Source: Crotalaria pallida
Lineage: Eukaryota; Streptophyta; Magnoliopsida; Fabales; Fabaceae
DNA: 64,000 bases
Reading direction: 5' to 3'
NCBI GenBank assembly: GCA_037953625.1
Contig: CM075649.1
Location: 99,887,290 to 99,951,289 of the forward strand
Shown here: positions 10,066 through 23,027 of the stretch, in pieces
Numbering within the stretch: position 1 is the first letter of the stretch
Layout of the letters: each line of letters begins with the position of its first letter
Notes under the pieces: generated by a model
What the model was told of the DNA's origin: nothing
Database searches by the model: none
The model's input: the letters and a program-made list of their open reading frames with translations, nothing else
Made by a program: the position numbers and the translations under genes

Positions 10066-11536
10066 TGTTGGCAATTCGGCAAGTGTACCGATCGCACAAG
10101 TAATAAAGAGTAAGTAAATTATCGATCCACTCGGGAATTGCAAATTGTTTCTAATTTCTTTCACCTAATTGCGATTACTATGTATAACTTGTATTGATTT
10201 AAAGTTTAGAGATAGGAGTGTAGAATTAAAGGAATGAAACAATTCAGAAACTAAATAGGTTTTAGAAGCAAATATGGAAAAGGTTAGGAACTTGGTATTA
10301 TTGTAGGATCAGATTATTAATTATGAAAATATGGTTTTCCAATAAATCAAAAACCCCAAAAAAATAAAAGCTAGATCCCTCATGGCAATTATGTTTCTTA
10401 CTAAACTTTACCCCTTAATCCCTTAAGTGAGTTCTTATTTAGAAGAGTTATATAATTACCCAAAAGTATTCCTACGAATTGAATAATTATATTGTTTGGT
10501 TGAAATGCCTAATCTTAATCCTAATTTTCCAATTAAGGTTCAGATTACCAAAGCAAAACATAAAGTGATCAATTCTATGAATTGTAATTAAAACACAACC
10601 AAGCAATTGATTTAAAAGGAAAAACATTAATTCATGAATAAATAGCCAAATTAAGATCCATACAAATCCACCCTATTCCTAACAAGAGGTTCAATTATAC
10701 ATATTCGATGAAGAAGAAGAAGAAGAAGGAATGGAATAAACAAATCATTATAGACAATAATCAATTTACCCCCAAGAGATCTTCAATCTTCCAATCTTCA
10801 ATCCTTGTGCCTTGCCTCCTTGCTCTCAATTGCAGAATAGCCTCTCTTCTCTAATCCTAAATTCTATTCTAATCTCTTATTTGGTTCTGAAAAGTCTACC
10901 TAACCTAAAGGAAAAACCTATATTTAAAGTCTAAAACTAATCCCAATTGATAGGATATGATAATATCCTATTAGAATAAACTAATCTTTAAGAATCTTAT
11001 CTACAAGTAGAATTTATCATTAAAATCCTTTTATAATCTTGTATTTGTGTCTGACAGCAACTTCGGCACTGATTTTGACCCCAAAGATGGACGAATTTGA
11101 GCAAGGCTATTTCTGGAAAAGTTGTAGATCTTTTGCTTATCTTTAAAATGATATCAAGATTGACTCATTTGGATAAGCATAACTCAAGTTATGGTCAATA
11201 CAATAAACAATGTCACTTTCACGCATTTCGCGCGCCTGGGCGTGAGGGTCTGTGCACCTGGGCGTGCGTCACCTGCTCCGGCTCCGTTTCGCTCCGTTCT
11301 TGCGCCATTTTCAAGGTCTTTTCATCCTCTTTCATGCTACATATTTATTTTCTTCATTAAGCTCCGAAAGTACCTGAAACAAACCCAAAACGGATCAAAA
11401 CGTTCAAAGGATTCTAAATTACCTAACTTCATAAAAACTATACAAAAAGTCCTAAATTTACAAGAGAAACAAGCCAAATGCATAGTAAAAGGGAGTCTAA
11501 ATCATGCTCAAAACATCATATATTTGACCCAAATCA
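10066..11536 (-). repeat. 3' LTR of - strand element, copy 1
   Basis: The 1471-bp LTR matches 21420-22891 and the split LTR 29615-30908 plus 36579-36746. It contains a trinucleotide GAA run (about 10708) and a GC-rich patch with two CCTGGG-centred partial palindromes (11231-11267). No gene; open frames here are chance. Confidence 0.85.
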
Positions 11537-11672
11537 CTCCCCCAAACTTAGCATTTTGCATGTCCCAGGCAAAAGTAAAATAAAAATTCTAAAACACAAG
11601 ACCAATTTCTAAATTAATATGCAAACACCTAATCTAAGACTTTAGACTCATGACTCATACACTTTTATTCAC
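11537..11672 (-). other. PPT and interior remnant of - strand element
   Basis: Read on the - strand, CTAAGTTTGGGGGAG (11551-11537) directly precedes the LTR start TGATTTGGGTC, a typical polypurine tract. The next 121 bp are non-coding interior, cut off at the duplication junction 11672/11673. Confidence 0.8.
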
Positions 11673-12578
11673 AAGAGAGGGAACACGAGAAAAAGGGGGA
11701 AAGAAATGTTGGAGGGAGATAGAGAGTGGAAAGAGAGAGAAGCTTCACTTATTTTTTAGTAAGTTTTGGGTTTAATATTTTTAAATTAAAAATTAAATTA
11801 AAATGGAAAAGAAGGACTCGGGACATACGCTGTAGGTATAAATGTCCCATACTGATGTCCATATAACGAGATTGTAAATAAAAAATGTTAAGCCAATATC
11901 TGTATGTGACGACTTACGGTCACACCGTAGAGCAATGTATGGTACAATTCAAACTTTATAAAAAGTTATGTAACTAAAAAGTCAAAAATTCCCTTAGCCA
12001 ATACTCTCACCTCTCTAATCCTGCCTCAACCCGCCTCTCTCATTTTCTTATCTAATCCCGCATCGCTCTCTTATCAGTTTCTCTCTCTCAATTCCTCTCT
12101 TCTCTCTCGCGATTCCTCTCTCAATCCCGCCTAGTGGTTCGTAGTCTCTTCTCTCACTCAATTCATCTCTCAATCTTGCCTCTGTTATTTTCCTTTCTAA
12201 TCCTGCCTCTCTCTCTCTCTCTTGCCCGTTCCTCTCTTTCACGGTTCCTCTCTCCTCTATGTTGGTGGTTTATCAGTGGTTCGTGCACTCTCTCTCACTC
12301 GCTTCTTGGTTTGGTGGTCGACTATTCCTCACTCTTCGTGGTTCTCTCGTCTCTGTCTTTGTGGTTCTTGGTTCGTCTCTCTCACTGGCTCGGTGGTTCT
12401 GTTGGAGAGTGCCCTAGTGGCAATCGTATTTTCTCTTTTACTTGTAATTATTTCATGTTTATGGATTATTACTATTAATAATATTGAGGCATTTCATTTA
12501 TTATATTTATGCTTTAATTGTTTAATTAAAATAGATGTAATAAAGTCCTTATGATAATAAGTTCAATGTCATAAGAAT

Positions 12579-13131
12579 TGTGGTGGACTCGGCCTAGCCG
12601 AGGTCCTCAGAACCCTTGCCCAAGGCCTCACGGCCTCACAAAAAGCCCTCTGTGTGCTGGGCCGAGCTCAAGGCTCAACGACCGAACAGATACCAGATAC
12701 GGGCCGACCTCATACTCCTACCTAGGTCCGACTTCCCTATCCGACACCTCCCAGAATTCGACACCTCCCAGAGTCCGACACCAAGGACAGGATGACGTGT
12801 CTCACCTTATCCACAAGGACAGCTCATCACCTTATCCACAAGGACAGCTCATCCACTTATAGCTCATTACAGGCTGGCCCTACTTGGGCCTCAAGCAGGC
12901 CCATTAGGGCAACCAGCTCCCCCCTATAAGTAGCTCCGTACTACATGGGGCTCAGGTACGTCCTCTAACCCTAATGATCACCCTCACACACTAGTGATTA
13001 GGGTTGCTTCTTGGCTCTCCCCTTAGCCACCAGAGGACTCCCACCAAACATCACAAATTAACCCTAGACAGAGGCTCCTTTGAAGGTCTTCTCAGATACC
13101 CTTGGAGGACCTCGCCGTCTAGGACATCACA
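12579..13131 (+). repeat. 5' LTR of Gypsy element, copy 2
   Basis: 553 bp, TGTGGTGG...ACATCACA, as in copy 1, with a TATA-like CCTATAAGTA near 12922-12931. Confidence 0.9.
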
Positions 13132-13132
13132 T

Positions 13133-13518
13133 TCCTCCCAGAGTCCGACACCTCCCAGAGTCCGACACCAAGGACAGGATGATGTGTCTCACCTTATCCA
13201 CAAGGACAACTCATCACCTTATCCACAAGGACAGCTCATCCACTCATAGCTCATTACAGGCTGGCCCTACTTGGGCCTCAAGCAGGCCCATTAGGGCAAC
13301 CAACTCCCCCCTATAAGTAGCTCCGTACTACATGGGGCTCAGGTACGTCCTCTAACCCTAATGATCACCCTCACACACCAGTGATTAGGGTTGCTTCTTG
13401 GCTCTCCCCTTAGCCACCAGAGGACTCCCACCAAACATCACAGATTAACCCTAGACAGAGGCTCCTTTGAAGGTCTTCTCAGATACCCTTGGAGGACCTC
13501 GCCGTCTAGGACATCACA
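13133..13518 (+). repeat. Extra partial LTR, copy 2
   Basis: Same 5'-truncated second LTR as at 1781-2166, ending directly at the PBS TTGGCGCCGTCTGTAGGG. Confidence 0.9.
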
Positions 13519-13567
13519 TTGGCGCCGTCTGTAGGGAGAGATAAACTTCATTCCCAGAAACTCTACC

Positions 13568-16558
13568 ATGTCCGAGACACAACCAGTCCAGAGGAGAAGG
13601 AGGGGGCGTCCAAGGAGGGTGCCGTCAACTGAGGACCTGCGCCTGCATCTTGAAGCCAACAGGGCAGCGAGGTCCTCACCACCAACCCCTCCACCACCTC
13701 CACCTCCTCCCCCGCTGCCACCCCCGTTTCCACCGCCACCTCCACCACTAGAATTCACCCATACCCACAGTGGACCTTACACCATCCACACTAGAGACAC
13801 TACAAATCCAACACAGCATCACGGCGGAGGTCGACGCGTATAGTTGCGCTCTAAGCTCGGAGAAACCAACACTGAACAGCACCGCCACCGCGGCGAACGT
13901 GCCCACTCTGTCAGCACAACACACCGTTCCCACTCTCGACAATCTACACTCTCTCGAGATGCAGAACTCTTATCCTTGATGAGACAGCAGATGAGAATTG
14001 TAGAACGGCAAGGTAAAGCTATCGCAGATCTCCAACAAGTTGCTATGCAGCGTTTGGATGAACGAGCTGTTGTTCAAGCTCCGGCCCCAAATGAGTTCCC
14101 CCCACCACCCCCTCCACCACAACCTCCGTTAACTCCTCAAACCTTTGCAACACCACACACAACCGTCACACAACTTACACCACCCCTTGACCAGCAACAA
14201 CCTGATTCGGATGATTCCCACCCTGGGCATCCTTTTACACCAGCCGTCATGGCTTATGAACCACCACCTGGGTACCTCGGGCCCAGCAATATTCCCAGAT
14301 ACAATGGCCTCACAGACCCTCAGGAGCATGTCCGTTCTTATGAGGGAGCTGTGAACTTTCATGGCGGAGGAGATCGGCTCAAGTGCCGAGCTTTCTCTAT
14401 GACCCTCCAGGCCCCAGTCCTCCGATGGTACTCAACATTTCCCAAGAATTCTGTCAACAACTAGGCTGAAATGAAGCAGGTCTTCTTTAACAGATACACT
14501 GCTAGCTGTGTACAACCCAGGTCGAACCACACGCTAGCAACAGTGACGCAGAAACCAGAAGAATCCTTACGTGCATACTTGCACAGGTTTCACAGCGAGT
14601 CCAGCTCAGTCCCCAATCTATCTCCTGAGGTGGCTGTCCTCCTTTTGACCCAAGGATTGGCCGAAGGAGGGTTCACAGATTCACTTATTGGAAAGCCACC
14701 AAGGGACATGGCCGAGCTGAGACAGAGATCAAACAAGTACATCAATCTTGAAGAATTCAACAAAGGACAGTCAAGTAGGATGGAAAACGCTCAAGCCGCC
14801 TCGCAGAATGCCCTGCCCCGAGGTCGTCCTCGCGGCAACAGGGATGAAAGAGGAGGAAGAGCAGACCAGGGAGACCGAGGTCGCTCTCACGTCGGCCAAC
14901 AAGAGGACCGCCGACGTCCGTACATCACTAAGTACGATTCTTACACCCCCCTGACGGTCCCGAGGTCTCAAGTCTGGAGAGAGACCATGCAGACCGAACT
15001 CAGGAGTGTACCTCGGCCCCCTTTTCTCAGAAATCAAAACAATGTCAGGGACAAATCCAAATATTGCAACTTCCACGACGGGTACGGCCACCACACCGAT
15101 CAGTGTACATGGCTTCGGGATGTCATTGAGGATATGGTGAGAAGGGGAAAATTGCAGCAGTATGTGCGCGAAGCAGTGGAAAGACGAGGCCGAAGAAGGT
15201 CTCGCACCCCAGACAACGATAAAGGAAAAGCCAAAGCCGACCCGTCCCCTGAAAAGAAGGAAGAAGAACCACAGCGAGTAAACATGGTTGTGGTACAAGA
15301 TCTAGACAAGTCACCGGAAAACTTCCAAGTTGAAACTATCTCGGGAGGTTTCGCCGGTGGCGGAGAAAAGAGGACAGAGAGGAAAAGGTACGTCAACCAA
15401 GTTCTCGCTGTCCATCACAAACCCGTTGGCAAGAAACCATCTAGGAACATCCCTATCATTTTTTCAGACCAAGACATGGAAGATGTCATCCTGGATCACA
15501 ATGATCCCATGGTGATAACGGCGTTAATTGGCAATTTTGAAGTCGCCCGAGTTTTCATAGACCAAGGAAGCTCGACCGATATTCTTTTTCTTCATACTTT
15601 TCAAGCGCTGAAGCTCAGGTCAGCCAACCTCGTTTAGTTCGAAGGAAATCTCATCAGCTTCACAGGTGAGGCAATCGGCCCCCTGGGAGCCATTCATCTC
15701 CCGGTGACCCTAGGCAACCAGCCCTCGGCCCGAATGGAAATCGTCAAATTTTTAGTAGTTGACTCTGACTCCCCATATAATGTAATACTGGGACGAACCT
15801 TCCTACAAGCTTTTGGGGCAGTGGTTTCAATAGTACACTTGGCAATGAAATTCGTCAGATCAGACGACAAGGTTGTTACGGTCAAAGCTGACCAGGTGAA
15901 AGCCCGGCTCTGCTACAATGCGAGCCTACGGGAGGTAAAAAAGAAGCAGAAAGAGTTCACTGATCCGACATTGTCCAAGGGAAGAGTTCTATTGGCCGAG
16001 GTTCAGTTCAAACGAGATATCCTTAAGTCCTTTCCTCATGAAGAATGGGTGGTAATCCCTCCCTTCACCTCTGCCCCAAGCAAAGATGTTATCAGGAATG
16101 CCAACCTTCCCCAAGAAATCCAAGATGCATTTAAAGGAAATCTCCTCTCTTTTCCAGTCCTCTCCAACCCCCCACAGGGGGAAAATTCCCTCATTTCTCT
16201 AACTGTTAATAACCCTGCTCTCCGTTCAGTACAGCTCCGAATTGAGAGCCGAAGTAAACTTCCTGCCCATTTCTTGAGCCGAGCTTTTCATATTCCCAAG
16301 CTCTGGTACCTCAAGATGAGAAAGCTCCCACTTTGCAACATTACCAACAATCTCGGCGGCCTCTCCTATCAGTTCACCTCGGGTGACCATCTCAAGGCAG
16401 AAGAAATCCGAGAAGCTGCTCCTGGTCAGAGGAAGATAGCAATGGAAGAGCTAGCCGACCAAGATAAGAAAATAGCACAACCCGGGTTATCCGAGTCTGA
16501 TCACCTCGCGCCCCGAGGAGCAGACATCGGTCTTAACAATCGGAAAAGCGGGAAATGA
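13568..16558 (+). pseudogene. gag-protease polyprotein, copy 2 (one frame, three stops)
   Basis: A single frame of 997 codons including the terminal TGA, interrupted by TAG at 13841 (CAG in copy 1), 14462 and 15635. Order: proline-rich N-terminus, Retrotrans_gag-like core (about codons 240-400, with NIPRYNGLTDPQEH and AYLHRFHSE), R/G-rich tract, CxFHxxxGHxTxxC finger (about codon 500), retropepsin-like FIDQGSSTDILF (about codon 661) and VILGRTFL (about codon 740). The usual D-T/S-G triad reads D-Q-G here, so protease activity is uncertain. The C-terminal 250 codons are not recognised and no RT follows before the stop. The stops are consistent with C-to-T or G-to-A decay. Confidence 0.87.
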
Positions 16559-17537
16559 GCCCGAAATCGGGAAGTCCTAACAGAGGCATTCTGGAAACAT
16601 ACTCTGGGAAATTTTCGAAAGAACCGAGCTCAAGGATTCCCAAGACTTTACAGCACTGAGAACCTTTAAATTTTGATTCCTTTAAATTTTGTTCATGTTT
16701 TTACATTCCCATTGTGAGATATTTACTTTTCCAAAAAAGCAATGTACTCATGACTACAATTAATGAAAAGTACAAACTTGCTCATACTCAAGTGCCACAG
16801 TTTTATATACGTACGTACTAGCTTCTCATTTAGCACTAGCCACCTAAATGTTGCATGGCGCTATGCACAGCCAACGTCTTCTAGATAAGATCGGCTCATA
16901 TGCACAATGTACAAGGGACACCCGGTAAAGTACAGCTTGCTGTGAAATGTTCTCACATAACTTCACTCAGCAACCTCTTTCACATCGGGGACGAGGACTC
17001 CCACCTCGGCTAAGGTGGGCGAATCCGAGATCCCAACTGTATGCACTTATATACAGTACCTTTATTCAGAGGAAAACTTATAAGATTACTGCACTCACTG
17101 AGTCTTCCGAGTTTATTCGAGTTATTAATACGAGATTTTAAACACCAATGTCTTGGGTACAAGTTTTTTAGGTCCGATCAGGTCTGAATACAAAAAGTTG
17201 GTAAAGGACTTGTATTCTCAAAAGTAGTTTTACTTAGTTATCTATAAATCAACAAGTATTCAGACCCCAGGTCTAAAAATGAACGAAGCATGCAACGAGT
17301 CAATAAAAACTCGCATTTGCGCAAAGCCTGCTTAAAAAACGACCTCGGCCACAGTATATATGCAACAAGTTAAAACAAAAACTTGCATAAAAGTTACAAC
17401 ATGCAACAAGTTAAAGCTAGAAAGAACTTGCATAGAAATAAAATGTTGTACACAATAAAGCAAAATACAACCCAACATTGCCAAACATGTTACAGAACAG
17501 AACATAGACAAATCACAAGCTACCCAGCATAAGGGAC
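16559..17537. other. Non-coding spacer, copy 2
   Basis: Equivalent to 5206-6184. The 11-bp inverted repeat is at 17181-17191 and 17257-17267, and the three bulged hairpins lie within 17290-17433. No gene seen. Confidence 0.6.
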
Positions 17538-19839
17538 TTACGCTGCTTCATCCTCAATGTCAGAAAGGACAACCGAGCTTGGGTCGAACTCTTTATCTGG
17601 CTTCTCCACCAAGGGGTTGGGAAGGTTCTCCTCGGGCTGGTCCAGGTCAACCTCGATTCCATCCTTGTCATAATCGACCATTTTTCCATCCTCCACCCCG
17701 AACCCGGCAGAGGCGCCGACATACCGAATGCGGAGCCCTTGGTTTAGATGAAGAATTTTCTCCACCGCACTGGTAAAAATTTTGCTCGCCACCCTCTCGA
17801 GGTTGAAGTCCGACTCAGATGCGGCTACCTTATATTTGAGAGCTTGAGCAGCCCTTCTCTTCACCAGAGTCCTAATCTTCTCCACTTCAGCTAGGCCCTC
17901 CTGCCGACCAGCCTCCCTAGCGTCCGCTTTCACTTGGGCCAAAGCTTCCTCATGATTTTTCAGAAGCTCCTCCGTCTATTGGCGGTGCTTTCCTTCCAAC
18001 TCGGCCAGCTTTTGCTCAGCAGCGTTTTTGCCATTTTTCAGCTCCTCCACCTCGGCGGCCATAGCAGACCGAGCTTTTTTCTTGGCCGGTGACACTCCAT
18101 CAGCCACATCGTCAGCGACTTCGGCCAGCACATTAAACATGGTTGTGGCCCTTTTCAGCTGATAGGCCATATCCTCAGCCTTCTTTTTCCACTCAGCTCC
18201 CGACATTTTGATGAGAGTGTCTTTGACCGAAGTCTTGGCGAGGGTGGTCGGCGGCCTCGGAAGAGCGTCAGCTTCGGAGGGCGGAGTACCTGCAGCAAGG
18301 ACTACCTCGATGCTTGGACTCGGAGATTGAGGAGGAGGTGGGGCTATGATCACTGCAGGCGGAGTTGGGTGAAGAGGAGCGGAATCGGTTGAGGTCGTCT
18401 CAGTGGAGACCTCGGCAGCCACCGCTTCGTTGGAAGGGTTTTCAAATCTCTTCCTCTTCCGTGCATCTAGCACAGCCTTCACCGCCCTGGACGACATGTT
18501 CGACCAATGTTCTTCTGCAAACACGAAAGGATAAAGAGAAATTAATAAAAAAGCTGAAAGGAAATGTACAAGTATAAGAGCAAAAGTAACTACCAATTTT
18601 CGTCAAGACTTCGTTGTCAGGACACTGCATGAAAACACCAATATCAAGCTGGAATTTCCGAGCACGATATTCGGTCTGAAAATGGTGGGCCGTTACGGAC
18701 TCGTCGGCATCCAAGGTTACGCCCGACCACCTTTGCGGCGTGCTGATATGGCGATTAAAGAACTCGGGGGTCCACTCCAAAGGGAACTTCGGTCCCGTCT
18801 CGGACCGAAACCAAGGTAGCCCCGTTCCAACATACTTGTATTTAAAAAATCTTGGTTTAAAATGTTTCCAAGATTCGGAGAACATGCCGAACAGCCCACA
18901 GTGAGCTCGGGCCTTAGCCGACACCCAAAGACGACTAGTGACCCCGTCCTTATTGCTGACGAACGGGTTATACATCCACAAAAATAGCCGAACAGTGCAT
19001 ACCAAATTCCTGGCTTTGCGGTACTTTTGGAATGCTCGGAGAAACGACCAAGTATTGGGGTGTAGTTGGGAAGGAGCTAGTCCGAGCTCGTTTAAGACCC
19101 TCATTTCCAGATCGGTGAACGGGAGGGTCACGCCGAGATTATGAATCAGGTCGGCATAAAAGAAGAAGGAATTATTGTCAGTCCGGCTGCATATCCTGTC
19201 ATTTGCCGAACAGGGGAGTACTTCGTAAGAGGTCCCGGTGGCGTCCCCTGGGCAAGGCAGCACGACCCTCCTTACCTCGGCAAGCTTGTCCTCGGAACAA
19301 AGGCGGGACTGGACTCCTTTGGGCTCCACGTCAACCCACTCATATTGATCAGCATCGAAAGGCGCAGGGTAAAGTTCAGGTCGACTGACGCACTTCCTGG
19401 GCGGCATGGTACCTATGGAAGAACAGGGGAGCACGGTATTAGTCTTACGGGTTACAAAAAATAACCCCCCAGAAAATCCCCTCGAAGTAGTTCCGAGAGG
19501 CGAGCATCTCCCCTCTACCACAGGTACCCCCGGATCATACATCCTCTCCCTCTCCATCCTCTGAAAGTTGGCACGTTCCCTACCATCAGCAAACTCGGCC
19601 CAAGCATATTGCCGTATCCACTCTCTTTTCTCTGCCCAATCCAGAGGGTAGACGACCTCAACGGGATCGACCTCCAGAAGTCGTCTCTCATATTTCCGCC
19701 TATACTCCCTCTGGCGGCGGAACGCCTCGTCTACCTCGGTGGAGGAGCAGGACGAGGAGGAGGAGTCGTCCTCCTCCTCACTGCTGCTCGATGACAGGGA
19801 GACTACCCCAGCCCATTTTCTAAACCAATCCCTACTCAT
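17538..19839 (-). pseudogene. Antisense intron-containing gene, copy 2 (one amber stop)
   Basis: ATG at 19839; exon 1 19839-18594 is fully open (1246 nt); intron 18593-18515 (79 bp, GT...AG); exon 2 18514 onward. The spliced frame gives 594 codons to an amber at 17978-17976, then reads on in the same frame to a TAA at 17540-17538, so the ancestral protein was probably about 740 residues. Regions: Ser/acid-rich N-terminus, RRKYERR basic patch, 'putative gypsy type transposon'-like domain (about residues 230-330), proline-rich linker, Lys/Glu-rich likely coiled coil, acidic C-terminus. The final GTAAGT overlapping the TAA is also a perfect splice-donor match, so the true 3' end could differ. 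No catalytic motif is recognised. Confidence 0.82.
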
Positions 19840-20664
19840 ACTGAACCCAACCTACTCCTTTGGTTTTCTGAAAAATAAACAAAAAACACGGATCAAAAGC
19901 CCTCCAAAATCCTAAAAATGCCCAAACCCAGAAACACTCTAAACCACAACATTACTCCCCTAAATTAAAGCCTCAAACCACAAAGTTGTAAAGGAAAACC
20001 GCACCCTACCCATGAAAACAGAGAACAAGAAATGCGAAAAATATTAAACCCCTCCCATATAAACCACAAAACTGTAAGGGAAGAGGAGAGTCAAAGAAAG
20101 AAGAAAAAGAGATGAGAGAGAACCAGTACCTTAAGAGTTGAAAATCGAATAAAGCTTGAAAAGCCAAAGAAGAATCTGCTACTGGAGAAGAAGAAGACGA
20201 AAGGCAGAGAAGAGGAGTGGGGTTCGATGAGGAGAGAGAGAAGGAAGGTTCCTGTGGAGAGAGAATGAAGGTATTTTGGTATGAAAGAGAGAATGATTGA
20301 TAGAGAGAGAAGGAGAAGCGGTTTTCTGCGATAGAGGGGGAAGAGAAACCGTTTTCCCCCTCAATTTTGAAGTTTGGGCCTAGCCCAAAAAGCCCAACCC
20401 AGCATGGAGCCACACACGCGGAGACACGTGGCGAAGAGTAGCTGGAATCACGGACCTCGAGCAATGTCGTAGTAATGGCGACGCTTCGTTAGGTACGATT
20501 TCTGACACGTGTCAGTCCTGGAGAATGCAAGCGTCACTTCGGAACAGGTCAAAGGACAACTTTCAGACCTGCCTAGTCATAATGAAAGGACGTCAGAAAC
20601 AGCTGGACCCAGCTATCGGCAACTCAACTTCCGAACTCCCTAGAACCTCGGAGCAAGGCTCATA
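19840..20664 (-). promoter_or_regulatory. Putative promoter and leader of the antisense gene, copy 2
   Basis: Same layout as in copy 1: leader intron 20129-19868 (262 bp, GT...AG), CT-rich leader, TGGGCTAGGCCC element, and the G-box palindrome CTGACACGTGTCAG at 20502-20515. The palindrome and splice sites are unchanged between copies. Confidence 0.5.
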
Positions 20665-20789
20665 CAGCCTTGACCGAGCTGGGGGGCTTATGTGGTGAAC
20701 TCGGCCCTTATGTGGTGGATTTGGGAAAAGGACCCAGACCAAGACCTCGGAACAAGGCTCAGATAGCCTTGACCGAGCTGGGGGGCTTA
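20665..20789 (+). other. Duplicated polypurine tract, copy 2
   Basis: Two GAGCTGGGGGGCTTA tracts end at 20690 and 20789. Only the second abuts the 3' LTR. Confidence 0.75.
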
Positions 20790-21342
20790 TGTGGTGGACT
20801 CGGTCTAGCCGAGGTCCTCAGAACCCTTGCCCAAGGCCTCACGGCCTTACAAAAAGCCCTCTGTGTGCTGGGCCGAGCTCAAGGCTCAACGACCGAACAG
20901 ATACCAGATACGGGCCGACCTCATACTCCTACCTAGGTCCGACTTCCCTATCCGACACCTCCCAGAATCCGACACCTCCCAGAGTCCGACACCAAGGACA
21001 GGATGACGTGTCTCACCTTATCCACAAGGACAGCTCATCACCTTATCCACAAGGACAGCTCATCCACTCATAGCTCATTACAGGCTGGCCCTACTTGGGC
21101 CTCAAGCAGGCCCATTAGGGCAACCAGCTCCTCCCTATAAGTAGCTCCGTACTACATGGGGCTCAGGTACGTCCTCTAACCCTAATGATCACCCTCAAAC
21201 ACCAGTGATTAGGGTTGCTTCTTGGCTCTCCCCTTAGCCACCAGAGGACTCCCACCAAACATCACAGATTAACCCTAGATAGAGGCTCCTTTGAAGGTCT
21301 TCTCAGATACCCTTGGAGGACCTCGCCGTCTAAAACATCACA
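20790..21342 (+). repeat. 3' LTR of Gypsy element, copy 2
   Basis: 553 bp, ends ACATCACA, followed by AGAAT. Then comes the 72-bp solo-LTR segment (21348-21419) ending with GTATT. Confidence 0.9.
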
Positions 21343-21419
21343 AGAATATCAAGTACATGACTTGATAGTGAGATCTTATTGATTGAAAATTATCCATAAA
21401 GATTCCCTAGTCGAGTATT

Positions 21420-22891
21420 TGTTGGCAATTCGGCAAGTGTACCGATCGCACAAGTAATAAAGAGTAAGTAAATTATCGATCCACTCGGGAATTGCAAATT
21501 GTTTCTAATTTCTTTCACCTAATTGAGATTACTATGTATAACTTGTATTGATTTAAAGTTTAGAGATAGGAGTGTAGAATTAAAGGAATGAAACAATTCA
21601 GAAACTAAATAGGTTTTAGAAGCAAATATGGAAAAGGTTAGGAACTTGGTTTTATTGTAGGATCAGATTATTAATTACGAAAATATGGTTTTCCAATAAA
21701 TCAAAAACCCCAAAAACAATAAAAGCTAGATCCCTCATGGCAATTATGTTTCTTACTAAACTTTACCCCTTAATCCCTTAAGTGAGTTCTAATTTAGAAG
21801 AGTTATATAATTACCCAAAAGTATTCCTACGAATTGAATAATTATATTGTTTGGTTGAAATGCCTAATCTTAATCCTAATTTTCCAATTAAGGTTCAGAT
21901 TACCAAAGCAAAACATAAAGTGATAAATTCTATGAATTGTAATTAAAACACAACCAAGCAATTGATTTAAAAGGAAAAACATTAATTCATGAATAAATAG
22001 CCAAATTAAGATCCATACAAATCCACCCTATTCCTAACAAGAGGTTCAATTATACATATTCGATGAAGAAGAAGAAGAAGAAGGAATGGAATAAACAAAT
22101 CATTATAGACAATAATCAATTTACCCCCAAGAGATCTTCAATCTTCCAATCTTCAATCCTTGTGCCTTGCCTCCTTGCTCTCAATTGCAGAATAGCCTCT
22201 CTTCTCTAATCCTAAATTCTATTCTAATCTCTTATTTGGTTCTGAAAAGTCTACCTAACCTAAAGGAAAAACCTATATTTAAAGTCTAAAACTAATCCCA
22301 ATTGATAGGATATGATAATATCCTATTAGAATAAACTAATCTTTAAGAATCTTATCTACAAGTAGAATTTATCATTAAAATCCTTCTATAATCTTGTATT
22401 TGTGTCTGACAACAACTTCGGCACTGATTTTGACCCCAAAGATGGACGAATTTGAGCAAAGCTATTTCTGGAAAAGTTGTATATCTTTTCCTTATCTTTA
22501 AAATGATATCAAGATTGACTCATTTGGATAAGCGTAACTCAAGTTATGGTCAATACAATAAACAATGTCACTTTCACGCATTTCGCGCGCCTGGGCGTGA
22601 GGGTCTGTGCACCTGGGCGTGCGTCACCTGCTCCGGCTTCGTTTCGCTCCGTTCTTGCGCCATTTTCGAGGTCTTTTCATCCTCTTTCATGCTACATATT
22701 TATTTTCTTCATTAAGCTCCGAAAGTACCTGAAACAAACCCAAAACGGATCAAAACGTTCAAAGGATTCTAAATTACCTAACTTCATAAAAACTATACAA
22801 AAAGTCCTAAATTTACAAGAGAAACAAGCCAAATGCATAGTAAAAGGGAGTCTAAATCATGCTCAAAACATCATATATTTGACCCAAATCA
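21420..22891 (-). repeat. 3' LTR of - strand element, copy 2
   Basis: 1472 bp, matching 10066-11536, with the PPT complement CTCCCCCAAACTTAG at 22892-22906 and an interior stub to 23027. No gene. Confidence 0.85.
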
Positions 22892-23027
22892 CTCCCCCAA
22901 ACTTAGCATTTTGCATGTCCCAGGCAAAAGTAAAATAAAAATTCTAAAACACAAGACCAATTTCTAAATTAATATGCAAACACCTAATCTAAGACTTTAG
23001 ACTCATGACTCATACACTTTTATTCAC

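Larger units (their letters stand above)
325..11672. repeat. Tandem segmental duplication, copy 1 (11.35 kb)
   Basis: The sequence from AAGAGAGGG at 325 to the TTCAC ending at 11672 is repeated almost unchanged at 11673-23027 and begins again at 23028. The block contains base repeat, the 5' part of a solo LTR, a complete Gypsy element, and the 3' LTR, PPT and 121 bp of interior of a - strand element. Copies 1 and 2 differ by well under 1% by eye, less than the Gypsy element's own LTR pair (about 2%), so the duplication is younger than that insertion. Its two breakpoints lie in unrelated sequence (base repeat and interior of the - strand element), so it did not arise by LTR-LTR exchange. Confidence 0.9.
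12579..21342 (+). mobile_element. Non-autonomous Gypsy element, copy 2
   Basis: 8764 bp with TSD AGAAT at 12574-12578 and 21343-21347, copied with the surrounding block rather than by transposition. LTRs are 12579-13131 (followed by the extra partial LTR 13133-13518) and 20790-21342. PBS is at 13519. This copy is better preserved than copy 1: gag-protease keeps one frame, and the first exon of the antisense gene is open. Confidence 0.88.
11673..23027. repeat. Tandem segmental duplication, copy 2
   Basis: This is the second full copy of the block at 325-11672, 11355 bp long, joined directly at 11672/11673. It holds base repeat (11673-12399), solo-LTR piece (12400-12578), Gypsy element (12579-21342), 72 bp of solo LTR, and the - strand element's 3' LTR and interior stub. 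Confidence 0.9.

Noticed and set aside
17534..17545. Third intron donor GTAAGT at the end of the antisense gene
   Set aside because: Perfect donor match, but no acceptor followed by a recognisable frame was found; kept only as an alternative in the gene entry.
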